In this document: piece by piece, positions 49,830 through 63,066 of the stretch
Layout of the letters: the number at the start of each line of letters is the position of its first letter
Position numbering within the stretch: position 1 is the stretch's first letter
Assembly (NCBI RefSeq): GCF_000982825.1
Contig: NZ_CP011047.1
Coordinates: 620,001 to 684,000 of the forward strand
DNA length: 64,000 nucleotides
Origin: Cronobacter sakazakii
GTDB taxonomy: Bacteria > Pseudomonadota > Gammaproteobacteria > Enterobacterales > Enterobacteriaceae
Direction of reading: 5' to 3'
Translations under genes and position numbers: made by a program
The notes under the pieces: generated by a model
Database searches by the model: none
The model's input: the letters and a program-made list of their open reading frames with translations, nothing else
What the model was told of the DNA's origin: nothing

Positions 49830-49862
49830 GTTCGGCTGTATTAACGAGTAGTTTAAATATGC

Positions 49863-49889
49863 CCCCGCGGTTTTAGCGGGGTTTATCTT
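49863..49889 (+). terminator. Terminator after rsd
   Basis: CCCCGC-ggtttta-GCGGGG followed by TTTATCTT, 33 bp past the rsd stop and touching the start of the TPP riboswitch. This separates rsd from the thi operon. Confidence 0.78.
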
Positions 49890-49980
49890 GTCGGAGTGCC
49901 CAGTGCGACAGCACGGGCTGAGACCGTTAATTCGGGATCCGCGGAACCTGATCAGGTTAATACCTGCGAAGGGAACAAGA
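49887..49980 (+). promoter_or_regulatory. TPP riboswitch (thi box) of thiCEFSGH
   Basis: The conserved CTGAGACCGTTAA and GAACCTGATCAGGTTAATAC blocks are exact for the TPP aptamer, and P1 pairs CTTGTC-type sequence at 49887 with GAACAAG at 49973-49979. Thiamine diphosphate binding should shut off thiC translation and promote early termination. Downstream hairpins (TCAGGG 50001-50006 with CCCTGA 50017-50022, then CCCT/AGGG) probably form the expression platform. Confidence 0.96.
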
Positions 49981-50107
49981 GTAATTCCATTTTGCCCCGC
50001 TCAGGGTGTCGTTTCGCCCTGATGCCCTGTTAAGGGTGCCCGGGCGCACGCCATTACTCCTCCGTTGTTCTGACAAGCCACTTCCTGACCGTTAACTGGA
50101 ATGCGCT

Positions 50108-52008
<1,901 letters not shown>

Positions 52009-52009
<1 letters not shown>

Positions 52010-52641
52010 TGACGCCTCTGTTCGTCCCCGTCCCGCACCGTCTCGGGCTCTATCCGGTTGTGGATAGCGTTGAGTGGGTCACACGTTTGCTTGACGCTGG
52101 CGTGCGCACGCTGCAGCTGCGCATTAAAGATAAAACCGAGGCTGAGGCGGAAGCCGATGTCGCCGCCGCCATTGCGCTGGGGCAGCGCTACCACGCCCGG
52201 CTGTTTATCAACGACTACTGGCGTCTTGCGATAAAGCATCAGGCCTATGGCGTTCATCTCGGGCAGGAAGATCTGGAAACGGCCGACCCCGACGCCATCC
52301 GCCGCGCTGGCCTGCGGCTTGGCGTCTCTACGCATGATGATATGGAAATCGACGTGGCATTGGCGGTGCGCCCTTCTTATATCGCGCTCGGCCACGTCTT
52401 TCCCACGCAAACCAAACAGATGCCCTCCGCGCCGCAAGGGCTTGCACAACTGACCGCGCATGTAAAAAGGCTCGGCGACTATCCGACGGTCGCCATCGGC
52501 GGCATCAGCCTTGAGCGCGCGCCAGCGGTGCTGGAAACCGGCGTCGGCAGTATCGCGGTGGTGAGCGCTATCACCCGGGCACCCGACTGGCGCGCCGCCA
52601 CGCAAGAGTTACTCAAACTGGCGGGGGTGGGCGATGAATGA
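52009..52641 (+). CDS. thiE: ThiE, thiamine phosphate synthase
   Basis: A 210-aa TIM-barrel enzyme that joins HMP-PP and THZ-P into thiamine phosphate. ATG 52009 overlaps the thiC TGA (52007-52009); a GTG at 52006 is an alternative adding one residue. Motifs LQLRIKDK, FINDYWRLAI, GVHLGQEDL and GHVFPTQTKQ are present. Its end overlaps thiF. Confidence 0.96.
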
Positions 52642-53383
52642 CGCCGATTTCATGCGCTACAGCCGCCAGCTGCTGCTGGAGGATATCGCCATCGACGGCC
52701 AGCAAAAACTGCTGGCAAGCCGCGTGTTGCTTGTCGGCCTAGGCGGTCTCGGCTCGCCCGCCGCGCTCTATCTGGCGGGCGCTGGCGTGGGCTCGCTGTG
52801 GCTTGCCGATGACGACGCGGTGCACCTCAGTAATCTCCAGCGGCAGATCCTGTTTGGCGTGGGTGATATCGAACAGCCGAAATCGCGCGTGGCGGCGCGT
52901 CGTTTACAGGCGCTCAACCCGGCCATCAACAGCGTGGCGCTGAATAAACGGCTGGAAGGCGACGCGCTGCGTGAAGCGGTGGCAGGCGTCGATCTGGTGC
53001 TGGATTGCAGCGATAACATGACCACACGCCAGGCCATCAACGCCGCCTGCGTGGCGCACAGCACGCCGCTTATCACCGCCAGCGCGGTTGGCATGGGCGG
53101 ACAAATCGCCACCTTCGCGCCGCCCTTTGATTACGGCTGCTACCGCTGCCTGTGGCCGGATGACAGCGAGCCTGAGCGCAACTGCCGCACCGCTGGCGTG
53201 CTCGGCCCGGTAGTGGGGCTGATGGGCACGATGCAAGCGCTGGAGGCTATCAAGCTATTGTGCGGCATCACGCAAGAGCACGACGAGCTGCGCCTCTTCG
53301 ACGCCCGCGCCAGCCAGTGGCGCACCCTGACGCTACAGCGCGCGGCAGGCTGCCCGGTTTGCGGAGGCAAGCATGCGCATTGA
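52634..53383 (+). CDS. thiF: ThiF, ThiS adenylyltransferase
   Basis: A 249-aa E1-like enzyme that adenylates the C-terminus of ThiS so that sulfur can be transferred to it. The nucleotide loop VLLVGLGGLGSP (residues about 31-42) is intact. Zinc cysteines are in GCYRCLW and CPVCGGK. It overlaps thiE by 8 bp and thiS by 11 bp. Confidence 0.97.
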   Translation: MNDADFMRYSRQLLLEDIAIDGQQKLLASRVLLVGLGGLGSPAALYLAGAGVGSLWLADDDAVHLSNLQRQILFGVGDIEQPKSRVAARRLQALNPAINSVALNKRLEGDALREAVAGVDLVLDCSDNMTTRQAINAACVAHSTPLITASAVGMGGQIATFAPPFDYGCYRCLWPDDSEPERNCRTAGVLGPVVGLMGTMQALEAIKLLCGITQEHDELRLFDARASQWRTLTLQRAAGCPVCGGKHAH

Positions 53384-53573
53384 ACTCAACGATGAAGCCA
53401 TGCAGTGCGTCGAGGGAGTAAGCGCGGCGCAACTGCTGGCGCAGTTAAAACTCGACAGGCCCGGTACGGCGCTCGCGGTCAATCAGACCATTCTCCCGCG
53501 CAGCCAGTGGCCCGACTACACCCTGCAGGAAGGCGACAGCCTGCTGCTGTTTCAGGTTATCGCAGGAGGCTGA
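53373..53573 (+). CDS. thiS: ThiS, sulfur carrier protein
   Basis: A 66-aa ubiquitin-like protein ending in the required Gly-Gly (FQVIAGG), which becomes a thiocarboxylate and donates sulfur for the thiazole ring. It overlaps the end of thiF and is one base before thiG, so translation is coupled. Confidence 0.96.
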   Translation: MRIELNDEAMQCVEGVSAAQLLAQLKLDRPGTALAVNQTILPRSQWPDYTLQEGDSLLLFQVIAGG

Positions 53574-53574
53574 G

Positions 53575-54345
53575 ATGTTACGAATCGCGGATAAAACTTT
53601 TCAATCACGCCTGTTTACCGGCACCGGTAAATTCGCGTCGTCATCGCTGATGCTGGAGGCGATACGTGAGAGCGGCAGCGAGATGGCGACACTCGCTATG
53701 AAGCGTGTGGATCTGCTGCGTCGTGATGATGCGCTGCTGGCGCCGTTGCAGGCATCCGGCGTGGCGTTGTTGCCAAACACGTCCGGCGCGAAAACCGCCG
53801 AAGAGGCGGTTTTCGCCGCGCAGCTCGCCCGCGAGGCGCTGGGCACTCACTGGATCAAGCTTGAGATCCATCCGGACGCCCGCTGGCTGCTGCCGGACCC
53901 GATAGAAACGCTGCGGGCGGCGGAAAAACTGGTCGCACAGGGGTTTGTGGTGCTGCCCTATTGCGGCGCGGATCCGGTGCTCTGCAAGCGCCTTGAAGAA
54001 GCGGGCTGCGCGGCGGTGATGCCGCTCGGCGCGCCGATTGGCTCCAATCAGGGGCTGCAGACGCGGGCGCTGCTGGAAATCATCATCGCCCAGGCGAGCG
54101 TGCCGGTGGTGGTGGATGCGGGCATCGGCGCGCCAAGCCATGCCGCCGAGGCGCTGGAGATGGGGGCCGATGCGGTGCTGGTAAATACGGCGATTGCCGT
54201 GGCGCGCGATCCGGTGGCGATGGCGCGGGCGTTCCGCCAGGCCGTTGAGGCAGGTCGTACCGGATTTGAAGCCGGGCTCGGCGCGCGCGCGTTTCAGGCG
54301 CAGGCCACCAGCCCGCTCACCGGTTTTCTGGAGGCGCAGTCATGA
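53575..54345 (+). CDS. thiG: ThiG, thiazole synthase
   Basis: A 256-aa TIM-barrel enzyme that condenses DXP, dehydroglycine and ThiS sulfur to thiazole phosphate. The Schiff-base lysine is in HWIKLEIHPD near residue 95. Barrel motifs VMPLGAPIGSNQG and VVDAGIGAPSHAAEALEMG are present. It overlaps thiH by 4 bp. Confidence 0.97.
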   Translation: MLRIADKTFQSRLFTGTGKFASSSLMLEAIRESGSEMATLAMKRVDLLRRDDALLAPLQASGVALLPNTSGAKTAEEAVFAAQLAREALGTHWIKLEIHPDARWLLPDPIETLRAAEKLVAQGFVVLPYCGADPVLCKRLEEAGCAAVMPLGAPIGSNQGLQTRALLEIIIAQASVPVVVDAGIGAPSHAAEALEMGADAVLVNTAIAVARDPVAMARAFRQAVEAGRTGFEAGLGARAFQAQATSPLTGFLEAQS

Positions 54346-55475
54346 ACACCTTTACCGACCGCTGGCGCACGCTTAACTGGGACGACATCCGGCTGCGCAT
54401 TCACAGCAAAACCGCGCGCGATGTCGAACGGGCGCTCGCCGCTGCGCATCCTGACCGGGAAGATATGATGGCGCTGCTCTCCCCGGCCGCGCTGGATTAT
54501 CTCGAACCGCTGGCGCAGCGCGCGCAGCAGCTCACCCGCCAGCGCTTTGGCAACACCGTCAGCTTCTATGTACCGCTCTATCTTTCTAATCTTTGCGCCA
54601 ACGAATGCACCTATTGCGGTTTCTCAATGAGCAACCGCATCAAGCGTAAGACGCTGGACGAAGAGGAAATTGCACGCGAATGCGCCGCCATTAAAGCGCT
54701 CGGGTTTGAACACCTGCTGCTGGTCACGGGTGAGCACCAGAATAAAGTGGGCATGGACTATTTCCGCCGTCACCTTCCGGCGATTCGCCGCCAGTTTGCG
54801 TCGCTGCAAATGGAAGTGCAGCCGCTCGCGCAGGCGGAGTATGCCGAACTGAAAGCGCTCGGGCTGGACGGCGTGCTGGTCTATCAGGAGACGTATCATG
54901 AAGCGGTCTACGCCCGCCACCATCTGCGCGGCAACAAGCAGGATTTCTTCTGGCGGCTGGAGACGCCGGACCGGCTCGGGCGCGCGGGCATTGACCGCAT
55001 CGGGCTTGGCGCGCTCACCGGGCTGTCGGACTGCTGGCGCACCGATAACTATATGGTGGCGGAGCATTTACTCTGGCTGCAACAGCGCTACTGGCAGAGC
55101 CGCTACTCTGTGGCGTTCCCGCGCCTGCGGCCCTGTGCAGGCGGCATTCAGCCAGCGTCCGTGATGGATGAACGCCAGCTGGTGCAGCTCATCTGCGCCT
55201 TTCGCCTGTTTGCGCCGGAGGCGGAGCTGTCGCTCTCGACTCGCGAATCGCCGCATTTTCGCGATAACGTGGTGCCGATTGCGATCAACGCCGTCAGCGC
55301 CTTTTCGCGCACCCAACCGGGTGGCTATGCCGACGGACATACCGAACTGGAGCAGTTTGCGCCACATGACGGACGTCGCCCGGAAGCGGTTGCGGCCAGT
55401 CTGATACAGCGCGGACTGCAACCGGTGTGGAAAGACTGGGACGGATATCTGGGAAGAGGCACGCAAAACGCCTGA
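54342..55475 (+). CDS. thiH: ThiH, radical SAM tyrosine lyase
   Basis: A 377-aa enzyme that splits tyrosine to dehydroglycine and p-cresol for the thiazole pathway. The radical SAM cluster motif CANECTYC (CxxxCxxC) is intact near residues 86-93, and the GEHQNKVGMDY region follows. It ends the thi operon. The hairpin at 55591-55624 may mark the transcript end. Confidence 0.97.
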   Translation: MNTFTDRWRTLNWDDIRLRIHSKTARDVERALAAAHPDREDMMALLSPAALDYLEPLAQRAQQLTRQRFGNTVSFYVPLYLSNLCANECTYCGFSMSNRIKRKTLDEEEIARECAAIKALGFEHLLLVTGEHQNKVGMDYFRRHLPAIRRQFASLQMEVQPLAQAEYAELKALGLDGVLVYQETYHEAVYARHHLRGNKQDFFWRLETPDRLGRAGIDRIGLGALTGLSDCWRTDNYMVAEHLLWLQQRYWQSRYSVAFPRLRPCAGGIQPASVMDERQLVQLICAFRLFAPEAELSLSTRESPHFRDNVVPIAINAVSAFSRTQPGGYADGHTELEQFAPHDGRRPEAVAASLIQRGLQPVWKDWDGYLGRGTQNA

Positions 55476-55664
55476 AACCAAACGCAAATCGGGCGATATC
55501 TTTCGGGATGTTACGCAAAACGGAAAGTTGCGCGTTGAGGGGAAACGCCTACGGTTTTACTCTGCGCCTGCCGGCCCGGGATGGCTGGCCGGGGCGGTTC
55601 CTGATGCTCTCTCATTGCCGCCCCGCCTCTTAATGCTCGGGCGGTAGCAAAGCAAACGGACTTT
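55476..55664. other. Intergenic region after thiH
   Basis: Gene-free. GGGGCGG (55591-55597) and CCGCCCC (55618-55624) form a 7-bp stem with a 20-base loop but no strong T run; an adjacent CCGGCC/GGCCGG pair may fold as well. This is probably the thi operon's 3' end. Confidence 0.4.
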
Positions 55665-55678
55665 GGAAACCGGTTTCC
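55665..55678. promoter_or_regulatory. Palindromic LacI/GalR-type operator
   Basis: GGAAACCGGTTTCC is a perfect 14-bp palindrome with a central CG, the form bound by LacI-family repressors; it closely resembles the AscG site TGAAACCGGTTTCA. It lies 124 bp before the EIIB start. No LacI-family gene is in the window, so the regulator must be elsewhere. Confidence 0.7.
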
Positions 55679-55695
55679 CTTTTTGCGGCTTTCTT

Positions 55696-55711
55696 TGTGA
55701 TGGGTAACACA
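55696..55711 (+). promoter_or_regulatory. CRP-like site before the PTS genes
   Basis: TGTGA-N6-ACACA matches 9 of 10 core positions of the CRP site. Its centre (55703.5) is about 60 bp before the predicted start near 55764, the class I activator position. Sugar-uptake context supports it. Confidence 0.55.
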
Positions 55712-55728
55712 CAATCACATCAAAGCGG

Positions 55729-55757
55729 TTGTTGGGACCGGAGGTGGGGGATAAATA
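55729..55757 (+). promoter_or_regulatory. Putative promoter of the EIIB-EIIA pair
   Basis: TTGTTG (55729-55734) and TAAATA (55752-55757) are separated by 17 bp, giving a start near 55764 and a short leader. It fits the upstream CRP-like site and operator. Confidence 0.5.
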
Positions 55758-55788
55758 TCAGGAAAACAACAGTCACAGAGAGCGGATT

Positions 55789-56097
55789 ATGAAAAATATC
55801 GTTTTATGCTGTGCCGCAGGTATGTCCACCAGCATGCTGGTTCAACGGATGAAAGATGCTGCTCAGAAAAAAGGCGTCGAGGTGGATATCAAGGCCGTTC
55901 CGGTCGCGGAGTTTAAAGATATTATCGGCACCGCCGACATTGTACTGCTTGGCCCGCAGGTCAAATATGAACAGCCCAAGTTTCAGGAAATTGCCGATCC
56001 GCTGGGTAAAAAAGTCGCCGTTATCGACATGATGGATTACGGCATGATGAAAGGCGACGTGGTGCTGGATAAAGCCCTTAAGATGCTGGAGCAATAA
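55789..56097 (+). CDS. PTS lactose/cellobiose-family EIIB
   Basis: A 102-aa EIIB of the lactose/cellobiose class, similar to ChbB and GmuB. The phosphorylated cysteine is Cys8, in the loop CAAGMSTSML. ATG 55789 gives family length; the frame upstream to 55729 runs through the promoter. It is followed 4 bp later by EIIA. No EIIC permease lies nearby, so the pair must work with a membrane partner encoded elsewhere or have a regulatory role. The sugar is unknown; beta-glucoside or oligosaccharide type is suggested by family. Confidence 0.88.
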   Translation: MKNIVLCCAAGMSTSMLVQRMKDAAQKKGVEVDIKAVPVAEFKDIIGTADIVLLGPQVKYEQPKFQEIADPLGKKVAVIDMMDYGMMKGDVVLDKALKMLEQ

Positions 56098-56101
56098 GGA
56101 C

Positions 56102-56419
56102 ATGGAAGATTTAGAGTCGATTATCATGGAGCTGCTGGTTAACGCCGGTAGCGCGCGCAGCCAGGCGCTGACTGCGCTGCAACTGGCCCGTAAAGGCGAT
56201 TTCGAAGGTGCCGAAAAAGCGATGGAAGAGTCGCACGAATTCGTGAAGCATGCGCATAAAATCCAGACGCAGCTTATCGGGCTCGACGAAGGCAGCGGTA
56301 AACTGCCGGTCAATCTCATTACTGTTCACTCCCAGGACCATCTGATGAACGCGATGGTCATTCAGGATCTGGCGGGCGATCTGATAGAGCTTTACCGCCG
56401 CCTGCCGCTGGTAAAATAA
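56102..56419 (+). CDS. PTS lactose/cellobiose-family EIIA
   Basis: A 105-aa helical EIIA resembling ChbA, GmuA and LacF. The conserved block VHSQDHLMNAM holds His76 (the expected phosphate acceptor) and His80. It receives phosphate from HPr and passes it to EIIB. It is translationally close to the EIIB gene (4-bp gap) and is ended by the terminator at 56449. Orphan status is as noted for EIIB. Confidence 0.88.
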   Translation: MEDLESIIMELLVNAGSARSQALTALQLARKGDFEGAEKAMEESHEFVKHAHKIQTQLIGLDEGSGKLPVNLITVHSQDHLMNAMVIQDLAGDLIELYRRLPLVK

Positions 56420-56448
56420 CGCTTTGCGACGCGCCTCATATCGCAATC

Positions 56449-56473
56449 ATGCCCGGTGTCGCCGGGCATTTTT
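56449..56473 (+). terminator. Terminator after the EIIA gene
   Basis: ATGCCCGG pairs with CCGGGCAT across TGTCG, followed by five T residues. It is 30 bp after the EIIA stop and separates the PTS pair from the regulator gene. Confidence 0.85.
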
Positions 56474-56595
56474 ATATCCATGACGCAAGTCTGTTTGCAA
56501 GCCGCTAAACCGGGCGGTGTCTTTTATACACGCTTTATGGCACAACGATGTTCTCATGTGCCGTCAGGCCCGTTAATGATAAGACAGGTTTTGCC

Positions 56596-57648
56596 ATGCC
56601 CTCGGTTCCCGTTCCGGTTTTTACCCTTGCCATTCTTTTAATGCTGCTGGCGAAAGTCTCGTTATCTGGGAGCGGTCATTATCGTCGGGCAACGATGTTT
56701 CTCGCCGGATGCGCGCTGCTGGTGATTATCTCCGCGCTGCGCTGGTCGTTCGATTTCCAGGCCTTACGCCAGCTGCAATCGCTGGCGGCCATCGCCCTGC
56801 CGCCGCTCGCCTGGCGCTGTTGTAGTGAACGCCCCTCACCTCAGCCGTTACGGCGAAATATCATAATATCTGCGCCCGCCGTGGTGGCGCTTATCGTTAA
56901 CCTGATGTTTCCTGCAGCAACAGATGTTGCGCTCGCCGCACTTTATCTCGGTTATGGTATTGCCCTGCTGCGCAATGCTCGCAAAGGATCGGATGCCTTC
57001 CCGCAAAGCCGCCTGAGCGATGCGCCGATGGCGGCGAGGCTTGCTTTTGGCGCAGGTGCGTTTCTCTGCTTTAGCGGACTGACCGATATCGCCATCGCGG
57101 CAGACTTCAGCTTTTTTCATGGAGAGCAGGCACCTGTACTGGTAGCCACGTCGCAGATGATATTGCTGCCGTTTATCTGCCTCGCCATCGTGTTACCCGT
57201 CAGAAAACGCGCACAGCCTGCGCCCGCAGACGTCACCGTTCCGGACACGAGCGAGAAAACCAGCGATGCCTTTCAGGATGCACAGCGCTGCGCGCAGCTT
57301 GAAGAGACGCTGCGCGCGCGGTCGCTTTATCTGAGCCCTGATCTCACACTGGATCTGCTGGCGCGAAAAACCGGCACCCCTGCCCGTCATATCTCGCGGG
57401 CGGTGAATGCCACCCGGGGTTGTAACGTCTCGCAGTGGATTAATAGCTTTCGCATCGCGCACGCGCAGCAGCTGTTGCGCCAGACCGCTTCACCCGTTAC
57501 GGAGGTGATGCTCGCGTCAGGCTTCAATACCAAATCCAATTTCAATCGCGAGTTTTCGAGGATTGTGGGGATGAGCCCGGTGGAATATCGCCGCGCGGCG
57601 GCTGATAACGCAGCGCCTGATTCAGAAACCCGCTTATCTGCGCCGTGA
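56596..57648 (+). CDS. Membrane-bound AraC-family regulator, seven predicted helices
   Basis: A 350-aa protein from ATG 56596 (an upstream in-frame ATG at 56548 adds 16 residues without hydrophobic start). About seven membrane segments occupy residues 5-200 (for example VPVFTLAILLMLLAKVSL and MILLPFICLAIVLPV). A short linker and a C-terminal AraC-type double helix-turn-helix (about residues 235-340) follow, with the signature FNTKSNFNREFSRIVGMSP. It looks like a one-component membrane sensor-regulator. The last 35 codons overlap the convergent hydrolase gene. Target and signal are unknown, and I do not recognise a named orthologue. Confidence 0.88.
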   Translation: MPSVPVPVFTLAILLMLLAKVSLSGSGHYRRATMFLAGCALLVIISALRWSFDFQALRQLQSLAAIALPPLAWRCCSERPSPQPLRRNIIISAPAVVALIVNLMFPAATDVALAALYLGYGIALLRNARKGSDAFPQSRLSDAPMAARLAFGAGAFLCFSGLTDIAIAADFSFFHGEQAPVLVATSQMILLPFICLAIVLPVRKRAQPAPADVTVPDTSEKTSDAFQDAQRCAQLEETLRARSLYLSPDLTLDLLARKTGTPARHISRAVNATRGCNVSQWINSFRIAHAQQLLRQTASPVTEVMLASGFNTKSNFNREFSRIVGMSPVEYRRAAADNAAPDSETRLSAP

Positions 57649-58624
57649 GCTGCTGGTGTATTTTCTCACGGCTGACGCCAGCACCATCACGGCACACAAT
57701 CCCTTCTCCCGGCTCCTGCGCTTCTATCACCGCTTGCGCGCCTGGTTTACAAAGCTGCATGAAGCTAAAGTGTGTCGCACCTGGCACGCTAATGGTGCGG
57801 GCGAGTTGGCCGGGCAGACCGTGAGTCAGATAGCCCGACTCCAGCGCGGCAGGCACATCATCACCGTCACTTCCCGCGCTCATCACCAGTACCGGCACCG
57901 CTATGTGCGCCAGGCTTTGTGGCGTAAAGCCACGCGCGAGCCCCAGATCTAACGACACCACGGCCTTGATGCGGTTATCGCGCTGGCTTTCTGCCAGCCG
58001 GTTCTGCGCGCCCGGTAAATCGATACCAAGCGTATGGGCAACGATGCAGCCACCCAGTGCGGGATAACTTTTACAATCCGCCAGAAAACGCGGCGCAGAG
58101 AACCGCGCGCCTGCCAGTTCCATCACCGTCCATCCGCCCAGTGAATGCCCGGCGGCAGCGATTCGCTGCTCATCAAGTTTTCCGATTTTTTCCGGGCTGG
58201 CGATAAGCGCGTCCAGCACACGCGTGACATCTTTTGGGCGTTGCCAGAGCGCCTGCGCCTGAGCAGGCGATTTGTTACGTGTCGTGGTACCCGGATGATC
58301 CACCGCGGCAACGATATACCCCTGCTCTGCCATCGCATACGCCAGCCAGTTCAGGTTGCGCCAGTTGCCGCCAAAGCCATGTGAGAGTAACAGCACCGGG
58401 TGCACGCCGGGTGCAGGGGTGGCGTCACGCTGCACGTTAACGCCCCTGAATACGATGTTATCGCCCACTGTCTCCGACGGGCGGTTATCAGGAGTGGGGT
58501 ACCAGACAGCGACATCCAGTGGACGCGTGGCAGGCAAGTCGATGGTGGACTGACGAAAGCCGATACCCGCTGACGCGGCGGCGCTTAACAACAGCAGGGT
58601 TATAAAGGTAATGCGTCGATACAT
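57542..58624 (-). CDS. Secreted alpha/beta hydrolase (dienelactone hydrolase/PAF-acetylhydrolase type)
   Basis: A 360-aa predicted exported hydrolase with a Sec signal (residues about 1-19, ending SAAASA). The oxyanion HGFGG (82-86), nucleophile Ser161 in GHSLGG, candidate Asp253 in SAGSDGD and His285 in ATHFSF form the triad. Four cysteines (184, 193, 292, 311) could form disulfides in the periplasm. The tail (about 337-360, Pro/Ser-rich) is unlike the fold and lies in the overlap with the regulator gene. The substrate is unknown: ester or lactone. It converges on the regulator gene and is followed, after a gap of 142 bp, by the rpoC end. Confidence 0.88.
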   Translation of the reverse strand: MYRRITFITLLLLSAAASAGIGFRQSTIDLPATRPLDVAVWYPTPDNRPSETVGDNIVFRGVNVQRDATPAPGVHPVLLLSHGFGGNWRNLNWLAYAMAEQGYIVAAVDHPGTTTRNKSPAQAQALWQRPKDVTRVLDALIASPEKIGKLDEQRIAAAGHSLGGWTVMELAGARFSAPRFLADCKSYPALGGCIVAHTLGIDLPGAQNRLAESQRDNRIKAVVSLDLGLARGFTPQSLAHIAVPVLVMSAGSDGDDVPAALESGYLTHGLPGQLARTISVPGATHFSFMQLCKPGAQAVIEAQEPGEGIVCRDGAGVSREKIHQQLTAQISGFLNQALRYQPPRGDIPPGSSPQSSKTRD

Positions 58625-58723
58625 AGCAATGCTCTCCGTTTACAGGTGACGGAGTTGTAGCATCGGAGCGGTGTGCGGGCGTCCTGAAACGCGATCGAGG
58701 TCTTTTTAGTGGATTTCAGACAT

Positions 58724-58750
58724 AAAAAAACCCGCCGAAGCGGGTTTTTA
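58724..58750 (-). terminator. rpoBC operon terminator
   Basis: AAAAACCCGC and GCGGGTTTTT pair across a CGAA loop; on the minus strand a T-run follows the stem. It is 17 bp downstream of the rpoC stop. Confidence 0.92.
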
Positions 58751-58766
58751 ATCAGGCTAAGAACGA

Positions 58767-62990
<4,224 letters not shown>

Positions 62991-63066
62991 GGATTGGCTC
63001 CCGTCGGAGTTAGCACATTCCGGCGTCGGGTGTTACCCCGACGCCAGTGACCTGTTTGAGCGAGAA

